A stretch of 64,000 bases of DNA, from contig NC_045141.1 in the NCBI RefSeq assembly GCF_008831285.2, forward strand, positions 12,944,106-13,008,105, given 5' to 3'. The notes beneath the pieces were generated by a model. The model ran no database searches, was not told the origin of the DNA, and saw only the letters and a list, made by a program, of their open reading frames with translations. Each line of letters opens with the position of its first letter. Position 1 is the first letter of the stretch. Position numbers and translations under genes: made by a program. Of this stretch, positions 25,501 through 38,100 are shown one piece after another. This DNA comes from Nymphaea colorata. Taxonomy: Eukaryota; Streptophyta; Magnoliopsida; Nymphaeales; Nymphaeaceae.

Positions 25501-28500
25501 CAATATGAAACAATAAATTGTCAATGTCAATAACCAAGGTCTCTGCTTCACTAGGTCAAATGTTTCCTGCAGCATGATACTCAAAGAATGCCATGGAGAG
25601 CAAGAGTTGAGAAAATTTTGAGAGGTCTTCAGCTACAAGATGAACAAGAGCCTCAAGTTTTCCACTCCCAGGCCATGGATTGTCCTCCAATATTAGAGAG
25701 GAATAGTACATTGCCTGCTGATATGGCTGTCTAAACTTGAAGTTCTCATACAGTCAATACTCCTTTACCATGCTTTCCTTGAGCACAGTTTTTTTTTTTT
25801 TAGTTTTACTTCAAATTGAGCAACTTTTTCAATTATGGCATCCAACAATAGCTTCCTTTTGTAGTTGCATCCAAACACAGTCAACTAGAACCCAAAATCA
25901 GGTTGAGATATCTTGTACATCAAACCAGCTACTTGTGCATCATAAGCATAATCATTCAAGTAATCCATCAATAAAACGTGTGAAAATGTCAGTGACAACT
26001 TCTGCATCAGAAGAATGGCGTGACTCAGGACAGTTGAAATCTATCTTGACAAAATCTATCTTGTACCACAATCTTGAAAAGAAGTTTTGTTAGCAAAAAT
26101 GGATATTTGGCTTGCTGCACTTCTTTGATTGCTAATTCAGTGGGAACAAATAAATTTGGTGCAGGAAAATGAGGTTCATCATTAGGGGACGCATTTATCC
26201 ATTTTTTGTACAATGGCATCAGTTTTCTCAACAGAAAATTCAGTTTGTTTCCAGGACTCCATCATATGATTCATATCTATGTGGCCTTTAAAATTCTTTG
26301 ATTCCCAAAAGATCCTGAGGTTATTTGGAGTGAGATCCTTTAGTATCATGTAGATGGTATCTGGAGAGAACTTAGAAGGAAGTGATGATCCTACAAGGCA
26401 ATCATGTGGTGGATAGAGCGTGCCATCCAAGCATATCTCAGTGAATGTATGCTCAATGGTCGAACAACCACGTCGCCATTAAGGAATTCTTACAAAGTCC
26501 CAAAATGGATTTGATGACAGGCGAACCCCTCTGTTTTACTGCAATCCAAATGCCCAACATTCCCACTAGAGTATGCTTCGTCTCTGTTTCTAATTTCTTC
26601 TCAACGGACTCCTTGGTCTCGATTTCTAAGGCAGCTCTCTTTGAGAGCTGACATCTACTCCCTTCCAGTCCATCATGCTTAACTATCGTGCACACCGTGA
26701 AGCCTCTCACATTCCATCTCAGGAGACCCAGTCTGGTTGAAGGCAATAGAACCTCAGCAAGTATGAGGAAGGGAAACTAGACATGCCTCAGATGGCGAAC
26801 TTCATCTGCTGCTGGACTCTTACTTTCATCAATTTTTGGATCATCGGTAGTTATGCTGCTGCCTAAAGCCAAGTCTACTAATTCTCGTTCTTTGTTCTGA
26901 CAATCCTTGTTTGCTCCTTTCATTGGAAGGATGGGCATCGTCAAAGAGTCGACAAGCACTTTTGGTGCTTCTTTTATACTTCAATTTTCAATGGATTGCA
27001 AAACTCCACATGTGCCCAAGACATTGTCTCCTGAAGCTAAGTCGTTGTTACTTTCCACAAGAGGGTGAGGGCAACGGCTTGACATCTGTATTTTGTTCTT
27101 AGTGGAGTATCTCTTTTGTTCCTTAGGCTCACTGGCCGACCTTTCAATATCTCCATCTTAGAACGGTTCGGCACTACCTGCACAAATCCCCCAATCAATG
27201 ACGTTGGCTGCCATGGTTCGGCTCCAAGATGGTTTCTCAGGCTGCCTTATTCAGCCCCCCTTCCACTTTCTGGTGTTGCCATCTTTGCGTGTTATTCTAG
27301 GGGTGAAGGGATTCCCTGCCGCTAGTCCTCCCTCCATCAGCACCTCGTTCAACTCCGCATAGAAGACTCCATCAGCAACGTACTTTCGTTTCTTGCTTAT
27401 CTAAGACACCATCCTAGAGCCATCGTGGAGTGGTATAGGGACTTTGTCTCCTGATGTGAAGCTGTTAACACCTTTAGTAAAGATGAGAGCCAGGGTTCAA
27501 CCATGGTTTTTTGTTGTCAATTGAATGGCCACGTTCGCTGTATCAGGGGGGTTTCTCTGGCTGCTTAGTATGTTTGGCTCCATTTTCTTCTCGTCACCAC
27601 CCTTCTTGCTACAAGCCCTCTCTCCCTGTCTTCTGGTAGGCACGCCATGCTCTAACGCCTCCTTGGTTCCCCTTTTCCTTATATAAAGAACTAGAACTAT
27701 CATTCAACACATCCATTGACAACCTAGCTTAGCAACCAAGTTGTTGGCGATGACAAGACAATTTTGAATAGTCATACGCTGAATGATCTTGTTCCTTTCT
27801 GCATCCAATATGCTCCATGATAGCATCTGGAATTATTGGTGGAACAAGAATGTTGTGTTGCCGACTGTTGGCAACAAAATGACTTGGCAATGAAGCTTCT
27901 CTACCATCTGGATTGTGTTGCACGATGGTCCGATTACCTACTGCATGCTCTCCTTTTGGCTATAAGCATGGTCTCTGCAACAATGACCATTGATGCATTG
28001 TTCATGTTGAGTGCTTTCGTAAGAAACTGCAAAGGCAGGTGTTGCATCTTTTCTGGTTGTAACTGCTCAGAGGCTTTGGAGTCCTTGCAGAGCAACTCAT
28101 GGAACAACTCCTTAATAATGAATTGTCTTGAGCTAATCGTCTGAAATTTCTAGTCGATGTCGAGCATCTATTGATCGATCCTATCAAAAGTTAATTTCAC
28201 CTTCCATTCATCTATCCAACCCATTTGCTCTGCAGCGATCTCCATTAGGTTGTCGTCGGAGACTAGCTCTGATACCATTGTTAGCCAACGCTTGCTAACT
28301 TCCACCTGCTACCAGAAATACTCACCCAAACACACGACCCTAATCCAGTTAGAGCGACTCTCTCCAGAGAAAAATCTCTCTTACATCGATCACCTCCTTG
28401 CGCCCTCCCAATTCCGTTATTTAAAGCCATTTTTTCTGGGTCAGCCCGATAGACCCAATCCAGACCTGATTCTAGAACCGAAATCTGGACACTAACAATA

Positions 28501-31500
28501 TGACTTCAGAGTAAACCACCACCGGAAATCATCTGCCTATTTGGGAAGTAGGTCTTAATCCACCATTTTGTAGCCAAATGGAATATGTTCATTTATTATT
28601 TGCTTCACAGTGACTTGGAGGCAAGCTTCTTGTTTATTAATGATTGGATGAAACACTTCGTTTTTTTCCCCTTTGGTTTCCTTTTCGGCTAGAGAAGGAA
28701 AATGGTTGCATTAGAAAGTTAGAACATATATTCCAGCTGAGGAATCTGGACATTGTAATATGTAAAGAGTATCTTTTACTAGAGTAAGTTGTAGATGCTC
28801 TCAAAAATGGGATTTTGGAGCAAGTTTACAAGTTGTCACATGTCATTAGAATTTGTTGGTAAAAGAAAAATTTTGCTAGGCTCTACCTGGCACCATAAAT
28901 AAATAATCTAGGTTGTTCATGTAATCAAATGGATGGATCACCTGCAGAAATACACTTGTAAAATGCTTTCAAATTGCTCAGTTTTTGAAAAGAGGACACA
29001 AACAGGTTACAATGACAACGCAGAAACCACAATAGCCTTTAGGTGCAACAACTCATGTGATCTAATGTGAATTCATGAGACCAGGCATAAAACAGGTAGA
29101 ACAGAAATGGGTTGGATTTGTCACGGTGTGGTTTTCAATATAGTTAGCTAAACTTTTAACAAACTTACATTGTAACAAAAACTAATATAAATGATTGTAT
29201 ATTAACTTATTAAGAATACTAATATTAAGTATGCTAATCGAAAACAAGTCATCTTGTTTGAAAGTTAAATGATTGTGGAATTTAAAATTTAATAATATGA
29301 GTTAGAACTATATTTAAAATAAATAAAAAATGCTTCCTTACATGGATGGTTATTGAAAATCTTCTTTACCTGAACCTGCTATTGTAATATCAACCCTTTC
29401 ATTCTGCAGTTTTAGGAAGGAACTCTGCTATGCATCACTTTCATAATCCAACCATCAGCAGGAAAATTAGATATAATCATATTAAGTAGGTGAGATATGG
29501 TATGATTGAAGCAGGATCTTATTTAGGTTGGGTCTAATCTTAAAATGTCTTAAGCCCTTGTCAGGACTAAAAGTGGGTCTTGTTATAATAAATTTTTAGA
29601 TTTTGAAGTGTGTTGATTGTTGGTAAAGTATTTGTTGACTGTAAAACATACTTTCTTCAAATTCTGAAATTCATTTAAAAACTTGAATTTAGAAGTTATA
29701 AATTCGGATTCAGATGATATTTTAATTCGAATCGCATGTAAATCAAAGTCATGTCAAAAAGTTCTGAAACATGAATTCAAAAAATTGAATCTATTATGGA
29801 GTTTGATTTGTTGTCACAAATATATTTTGACTTGATAATGTTGACATTTTGGAGCCAGCTGATTATATAAGAAAAATATCCTCATATTTTCGAAATTTAG
29901 TGGTAATGAAACATTAAAATAGTGGTGATGTTATTTTGAGATATCCTCATATTTTCCTGGCACGTGGTAAAATGTTCTTTTTTTGGTCATTTTAAGCATG
30001 TAATGTTTTATTTTGTTTCTCTTATGATTTCAAAGAGCTTTCTACTTTTGTTTTTTTTTTTATATTTTTGCATGAAAAAAAGATGATTGTCATATAACTT
30101 GTACTTTGTGTGTATTTGTTTGTGGTCAAGGTCTGAAGCTTCTGAGATCTTCTCAATGATTTTTCCTAAAAAACCTACATAGTAAAAAAAATTCTGAGAA
30201 GAACCTTGCCAAGATTAATGTTGGTAACAGCAGTTTGAAATTTTGAATTAAACTTAAAAAAATTTAGACATTCAAAATTTTAAATTTAATTCAAAATTTT
30301 ATATTTGAATTAAAATTTTTCTTTTGGTGTTGGGTGCGTGTAAGTTCTATTGTGGATCTTAGGTACCCAACTTGGTTCAGTCATGAAAATGGCTGTGTTA
30401 ACAAAACATGATTTCAGCATATGCTTGCTCTACCAAGAACCAATCTGTTGCCCGAAAGGATACAAAGTTACTGATCCAAAGGCATGCATTGCCTGCAACG
30501 TCGTCACCTTTGGTCTTTTTTTTTTTTTCCAAATATTTGTTCTTTTTGCATAAATTTAACCTAATTACATCCTAACTGGAGAAATATATCTTTTCCTGCA
30601 TAAGCAGGCTGTACTTTAGTTAAACAACTTCTTGGTTCCAATTGACAGCTCTCCAGATTCCGGGGATATACAGAATAATGTTGGATACATCACTTGTGGA
30701 TTTTTTTTGATTTTCATTTTTTGTCAAATCGAACCCCAGTAAGATGGTTAGAACAAACTTGTTTTGCATGGTTGAACCTAGTTGGACTTATTGAATGACA
30801 AGACATCAGCTATTAGATCTTAGAAAACATGGGTTCTAGCCTTCTAGGCACATGAATATCATTTTATGGACAACCAGTCAACCTTTTCCACTCCTGTGTT
30901 AATGTGCAGAATCAAGATAGTTACTACTTTTTTATCCAGACTCGTATGTAGTTTTTTGTTCATATTTAAGTCTAAGTTCAAGTTTGAATCTGGTTAGTGC
31001 ATGCTTGATAGTTGCTATAGAATTCATGGTGGCTACATCTGGACCAAGTGTAATGGATTTACTGCTCCAAATTGGTGGAAAAGGGACCTACTGTCACAGG
31101 TTTTTGCATTTTTATATTTTTATGGTTGATATAAACTGGTCAATGGCCTTCTTTTCCACAATATTTTTACCATAATGCAGTAAAAAAAAAAAGAGTTACT
31201 ATCAAATACCTTGTGCAGGTAAGACACTAGAAGGGGATTTTCTTGTATTAATAATTTGTGTTTTCTAGGAATTTCTAATGTCCAAAACCAAGCAGCATTT
31301 AACAGAGAAAAAAACGATCTCATGAAAAGTTTTGTAGGTCTTCCTGTCCAGATGCGGGTAGTAAAAAGAAAAGATTGAAAACGAACAGCCATAATAACCT
31401 CAAGGATGTGCACAAACTTAAATAAGGTGATTGGTGCCTAATTTTTGTTGATCAAAATTTATTTCAACTGTTCTACCTAACAGCCTTGCCTAAGAGGACA

Positions 31501-34500
31501 GTATTGTGTTCGTGCTAATAAACTGTTTATGGAGATATTGAATTACTTTTCCAGAAAGTGGCATAACAAGTTCTACTGTTCTACCTATATCAATATGGAA
31601 AAGGGGAGGCTGGTAGATTGTGTATCCCCTTTGCGATTGAGTGTTGTCTGAAATAATCATTAACTCAATTCTGTAATCCGTAAACTGGGATCTGTTGAAG
31701 TCTCATATCTGTCCTTTAGGCCTTAGTTCTTACATCAAAATACAGCCAAGGGTTGGTCAAGGGAGAGGAGGTTAAGTCTCTGTGGGTGTAGACTCTAGAA
31801 TTTTTTTGGTCTGGCCAACTATGACAATTCTTTGTGCCAGCCTGCCAGGATGTACATTCTTCTAGTTGTTTGCTAGCTTTCCCTGCCGGGTATACTTGTA
31901 GGCAGCTATTCAACTGAATGTTTTGGTGGTACCTGGTTTCCTGCTTAAATAAACATTGCCCAGCTGGTGACATGCATGTTGAGAAATACTCTGCATAGAT
32001 TCCCGATAAAGCTTAGTGGAGCTTCTCCTTGTGAAGACCAAAAAATTCCATCTATTTGGTGAGGTTTTTCTTATAGCTCCCTCACATTTTATTCACTTAT
32101 GTGAATGTATAAAAATTTTACGAACCCAAGGGCAAAAACATAAAATTCTGAGGACAACTGCTGAAGGATTTGATTTAGATGACAAAATCTATCAAGACAG
32201 AGCCATGGAGTCTAGTTCCAAATGTCTGGTTAAGTCAAGTAGAAGTTCCAATTATCCTTTAATCCACATCCTTGTGTTCATAAAACTTCTCAAAGGTGTA
32301 ACTTGATATGTCATCTTCTTTCTTAACGTTAGCTTAAAGTTCAAAATTTGTCTATGAATAACTATTTTACATTGCACAATGATGAAGATTACTTATTGGA
32401 AGGGTTCCACTTATTGAAATTTCTGTTTACATGGTTATACTGTTTTAGAACATGGCTGCAGTGTTGGAAAATAAATATGCTTTTAATTTTCTTAGTGATG
32501 CTTTTCCCATAGACAGCCTTGAAACCCAACAACCTTGTCTCATTTTAATTTAGTTCAATTTTCTCTTGCTATGATATTTCAGGGTACATATCATACAACT
32601 TTGTTATTGGTGCCTATTCATATTGGGGGCCGAAGGCTGGTTATGCTATCTATAACATGGTAAATTCCTCAACTTACTTATGTCATCTTCCATTGTTATT
32701 TTTTTTTTTGAGTGGTGCATGACATTTTGATTTTTTTTACTTAGCACCTGCTTCAGTTAGATGATATATCATTTAGCTTTTCCTTTTATTGCTATATCTC
32801 TTTTTCCTTCTCAATCTGCAAATATTTTCTGGTACAAAATGGTTCGATATTCTTTTGGTCCGTATTGTTATCTTCAGAATAAAAAAGGTCCTGCTTCTTT
32901 TCTGTACCACTAAGCTCATTCAAGTAGTCTATTGAACAATGCACTAAGTCACTGCTTCCAGGAGGCATTACTCTTATAGAAGTAATTCATTCTGGTTGGG
33001 AAACATTATGAACTGCTCTATACACCACCAAGGTTGATTTTGCATCTCAAGATTCTCAACCTAATTATGCATGGAAACTTGATATGCATTCATACCCTTG
33101 CTAAAGTGCAGTCCTTCATTTTTCTTGATATTTAGAACATATTTAAGTTAGTTCACTTTTACAGATTCCTATATAATTCTTCCCTTGCTCAAATGTATGG
33201 TGATTTTTTGGTTCAAATATGTTAGTATGATACTTCTAGTGCTTTGGAAGTTCTCATCATCTCAGGAGGTCAATTTTCTAGCGTAATTGGATGCACTTGA
33301 ATTACTTTGAAAGTGTTGATCAGCAGATGAAAAAAGTTGCCTATATTTTCTCAGATGCACGTAAGAATGGTTTAGGTTGTGTTGTTTATTTGTATTGATA
33401 AATGGCCACCAGTTTATGGTTTTAGTGATCGTCTACTATGGTTGTCTCCTCCATCAGTTGATGTGAAGAAATGACAGTCTTCATGAGGACCTAATAAAGG
33501 AAGAATTTCATTAACGAGGTGAAGTGATGATTTTATTGAAAAGGGGTTCTGCTTCATACCAGGTCTTCGTTGCCTGTCTGTTACCAGTTATCACCTGCCT
33601 GTTATCTTTGTGCAAAAATGGCTTCTAATGGAAATATGGAAGCTATAGAGTTAGTCTTGTTGGCTATCTAAGGAATGACTGTTAGGAAATGAAGTCAGGC
33701 TTCTTTCTGTTTTTGGCAAAATGAATATTTGTGTTTATCAGAAAGAAAAAGCAGTAAAAAAGGAGAGGGTTTAAGGAAGCGTTATAAGACAAAATCCTTC
33801 CTGTTTGCCTATCTGTGAACTCCTGTTTGGATTGAGGTCAAAACTAGTTGAAGGGCTGCGTTAAGCTGTGGCCTTAGAATATTTTATGTTCATGGCCCTT
33901 GTTTGTTAGATGATTGATGGTAATTATTCTTTATGCCTATTTTACTTGTTCTTTGCTTATGAAGTTTCTTGGATTTGCTTGGACAATTGGACTTCTCTGC
34001 TGGTTTTTCTGTTCATCAAAATCGAATGTGTTGTTATAGAACAATATAATCATTCTCTCCTAGTCCTAATTGTTTCTTTCTTATAATCTGTTCTTCATAA
34101 TTTCTTTACCTTTTGGCAGAGCAATGCAGATTTGCTTTTTGGAGGAATCACAATTGTATGTGGGATATTTGGAACATTAGCTGGAGGCTACATTCTAGAT
34201 CACATAAATTCTACTATCCGCAACGCATTTAAGGTAGTCTCAGTTTTATATTTTTAATTAAACTCTCACATTGTCTTCAGCCATCATCAGTAGCTCTATA
34301 TGTTGACACAGCTCGACTCTACAGAAAATACATTTTTCTGTTCTTTCCTGTCTAGTTTTGGACTAAGTCTACTTTGACTAGGGTCAATCTTGTCTTAATT
34401 TTTTTTGGTACTTCTTTGAATGAAGCATAGTCACAAATAACGTCTCGGAGTAAACGGCGAGGTTTTTCTTGGATATAATACAACGAGCTTGAAAAAATAG

Positions 34501-34906
34501 AAAATAAAAAAAAAATTTGTTTGACATTAAAAAAACTGAAAAAATGAAAAAACTGAAAAATACACGAAAAAATGCGTTAAAAATGTCTTTTTTTTTTAAA
34601 AACACGTTTTTTTAAAGTTTTAAACAGCTAGTTAATTTATCGTGCTTTTTTTTTGAGTTTTTTTCGAAAAAGATGCATTTTCTGTGACTATGAATTTTGA
34701 AGTGTCTTTTATTGTACATTAGGAGCTAGAGTTGCATTTAAGTCATCGTTTTAATCACTTTTTCTTGAAACTTAATGTCTCTTAATATTCATTTACTTTA
34801 CATAGGAAAAGAGAGACCTGCATGAATTCAAGACTTCACAAGTCATCCAATTAATCACATTTCTAAAAAGATAAACATCTTTTAATGGAATTTGCCCTTT
34901 TGTAGG

Positions 34907-34942
<36 letters not shown>

Positions 34943-35090
34943 AAGCAGCTTAATTAGCTCGTTATCTAATTAATTTCTTGGGAGCTTAAATTTATTTAGT
35001 GTGTTCATTTATCTTGAAATATTCATACACAATGAAATTTGCATGGAGTTAATTTTTTTTCCCATGAGTAAGAGTATATTCGGGGCACCT

Positions 35091-35147
<57 letters not shown>

Positions 35148-38100
35148 TATATGCATATTATGTCTGGGTGTGTGTACGGCCCGGTCCTTGGACCCATTTT
35201 TTTTAAATGCTCTATACCCATGTGACTACTCTCACCTAATCAGTACCCAAGTTTTTTGAAACTGTATTTAAACCCTACACTTTTGTGGCATGCCTATCTA
35301 TGAAAATGAAGGTAATTTATTATGTCTATAAAATATAAAGTGTAAAGTATAGAATTTAATCAAAGAAAATGAAGATCAAAACATCCAAGCCAATATCTTG
35401 GTACAGCTCAAAGATGCAAAATTAGATATTTAATATATTTTAATTTAAAAATTCACAATCTTAATTTTATATGCTAAACAAATTAAATTCAAAAATATAA
35501 AAATATGAAAAATTCAGAAAAAAGAAAACATGAATTGCACAAACATAATGTAACAACAAGCTTATGCTACCTACAACTTGCACATTTTCATTTTAAATCA
35601 CTGAAATTGACCACTTCAATTGCTCTCGATGCTTAAGTGGGTATCAAAATAAATAAATTTGTATTCTATATGACTTATTCCTTGGAGTCTTCAAACCATT
35701 TAACAGTATCAAATTACAATTCTTTGGTTTGGAGGATAGACATAGTGATAGTCTCTTATAATGAAAGCCCTAATTTTTTGTAACATGAATCTTTTATTTT
35801 TATTTTTAATTTCATGTAGAAGTTCTTTCTTAATATTTAGGCTTAATGAATTTATATAAGTTCAAAATAATGTTTTGTCACATTTTTGTGAAGTTGTTTG
35901 GATCATGCTGACTTATGGATCCTGTATTGCAATGTCGCATCATTGCTGCTTATGCAGGTATTTTAACAATGTATTTCTTTTGCAGCTTCTCTCTGGTGCA
36001 ACTTTATTTGGAGCTGTATTTTGCTTTTCGTCTTTCTTGTCACCCAAATTATATGGTTTTGTGATCCTTTTCTCAATTGGCGAGTTGCTTGTTTTTGCAA
36101 CACAGGTCTCTTCTCTCTTCCCTGCTTGATATGGATTATGCCTTTCTTTTGTTTGGTTTATGGTATATGCAATTTTAACGGCATGGCATTTAGGAAAAAT
36201 GTTGCTTCAGATCTTGTACACATTTTTTTTTAATTGTATGAACTACTTTGTGTTAGTTTGAATGCCAAATTAGTGGTATCTCATATGAGAAACTATCATA
36301 TCATGTAATGTGGGTATATATGGCTTAATGATCTTGATCTGTTGGTAAGTAGTGAATTGTGCTAGCCCTTAGGCTGACACTGCAAGACAGCATATGTTGA
36401 CAAGTCCCTTGTACTCTTCAAGTATTCTAGCTTCTGTTGCTTCCTGTTCAAAAATTTTTAATGTCTTTTTTATGTTTTAGCATTTTGTGGTGGCAATAAG
36501 AATTTCAAGGTTTTGAAATTTTCATGTTCTCCTTTTTTCTTTTCCTGATCCATTACAGAATTTACAGTGTGATAGGCTCTTGAACTTTTTCTTGACTGTG
36601 GACAATAGGATTTTTGTAAGCTGGGTGTTCTTCAGAATGTAACCATAGATGTAAAAAAATGTGATATTAACCTTAAAAAGGTGAAAAGACTACAAAAATG
36701 TGTTTCTGTAAAGAAAGCACAAAAAAAATATTTAACACACTATTATTGCAATTGTTTCACCTTTTTTTTCGTTTTTATCCCCATCATTGAAGTTATTTTA
36801 AAAAAGGCATTGTTGCCATCAAATTATGGTCTTTACCTGCCAGTTTATTTTATTTTTCAGTTTCCATTTTCTAATTTTCATCTTGATTGTAGCTTTGTAT
36901 TTGCCGGTTTCATTTGTTGTAGTTTTCATTTATGATGTACACTTTGCTATATTGGATATTGATGGTCAAATTTTAATTCTAGTTGTCGTTGTCTATAGGG
37001 GTGGAACTAGAAGGTTTTCCCTTTTTTTTTCTTTGTTTTGGTTGGGGGGAGCGGGGAAGCTATAGTTTCAAAATTTTGACAAGACCAAAGCATAATTTTT
37101 CAAAACTTTCATATAGACTAAATTAAAATTTTTGAAAGATAGAAGCAGAATTTTTTTTTTTCTGAAAATCTGAAGGGGGCCAAGGACCCTTGGCTCTGCC
37201 CCTGGTTGAAAATTCAAACTTAAATTAAACCATTTTTATCATCTCTAAAGCCTCATTTTTTATGATTTTGTGTAGTTACTTTTTATGATTTCTTATTAGT
37301 TTCTCCTTTGCTGTACTTTTACTTAATTTTGAGTTTTTTTTTTTCCATTTTTTGAAAACAAATGCCAAAGCTCAAAAAAAAAAAAAAACTTCTACCTGTG
37401 GAAAACCTCACCCTTAAAAACCTAGGAATGGTATTTCTGGCTATGTTTCGGAGTCATCACCTTGTGCATGTATATGATATAGAGTTAAATTTGATCATAT
37501 TTCTGCAAATTTCAATTTGAAATACATATGTGCTAGACTCACAAATTATTTCAGGGCACTAAAGTAGGAAAAAGGTTTGGCTGTGTGATTGCCTCTAATG
37601 ATTTGCTGTTCGAGGAGCAAGTAGTGTACGCTATACATAATACATGTTCTTGCTTCATGGACTTTTACTGGTTCTGCTTGTGCAGGCTCCTGTGAACTAT
37701 GTATGCCTTCATTGTGTCAAACCCAGTTTGAGACCACTCTCGATGGCTATGTCTACTGTCTCTATCCATATTTTTGGAGATGTGCCCTCATCACCACTTG
37801 TTGGTGTTCTTCAGGTTTGTGTTGGTTTAATTCTTTCATGCAATCATCAATTTGTTTTGACTGCATCTATGTCTTAATTGTTGAATGTGTTCAAAAGTAA
37901 AGAGAATTATCTATTAGGTTAGCCCTAATCTCTCTTAAATAGAGATTAGAGGGGTGATACACAGATTACAAATAAGTCCATTAAGAAAATAAAAAATATT
38001 AAACAGTGCACTAAGCAACTTCTTAAAATTCTAATAGCCACCCAACACACTTAGCTATTTTTCTCAACACTCCCCCTCAATCTGGAGCTTATATATTTAT

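Larger units (their letters stand above)
24388..28497 (-). mobile_element. Non-autonomous LTR retrotransposon (LARD-like) carrying a captured gene fragment
   Basis: LTRs at 24388-24605 and 28279-28497 are about 218 bp, start TGTTAG, end CTAACA and differ at roughly one base in seven. A perfect 5-bp target duplication, ATATG, flanks the element (24383-24387 and 28498-28502). Read on the minus strand, the 5' LTR (28279-28497) is followed after one base by TGGTATCAGAGC, the primer site complementary to initiator Met tRNA. The 3' LTR is preceded by the polypurine tract GGAAGGGAGGAG (complement of about 24609-24620). I find no reverse transcriptase or integrase inside. Instead, 25090-26425 encodes part of an insulin-degrading-enzyme-like protease, and 26440-28270 is unassigned. 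The element lies in intron 10 of the Spinster gene, antisense to it. Confidence 0.88.

Noticed and set aside
26690-26746. WNVRG motif suggesting a LINE endonuclease start
   Set aside because: Only about ten residues match and nothing downstream supports an endonuclease domain.
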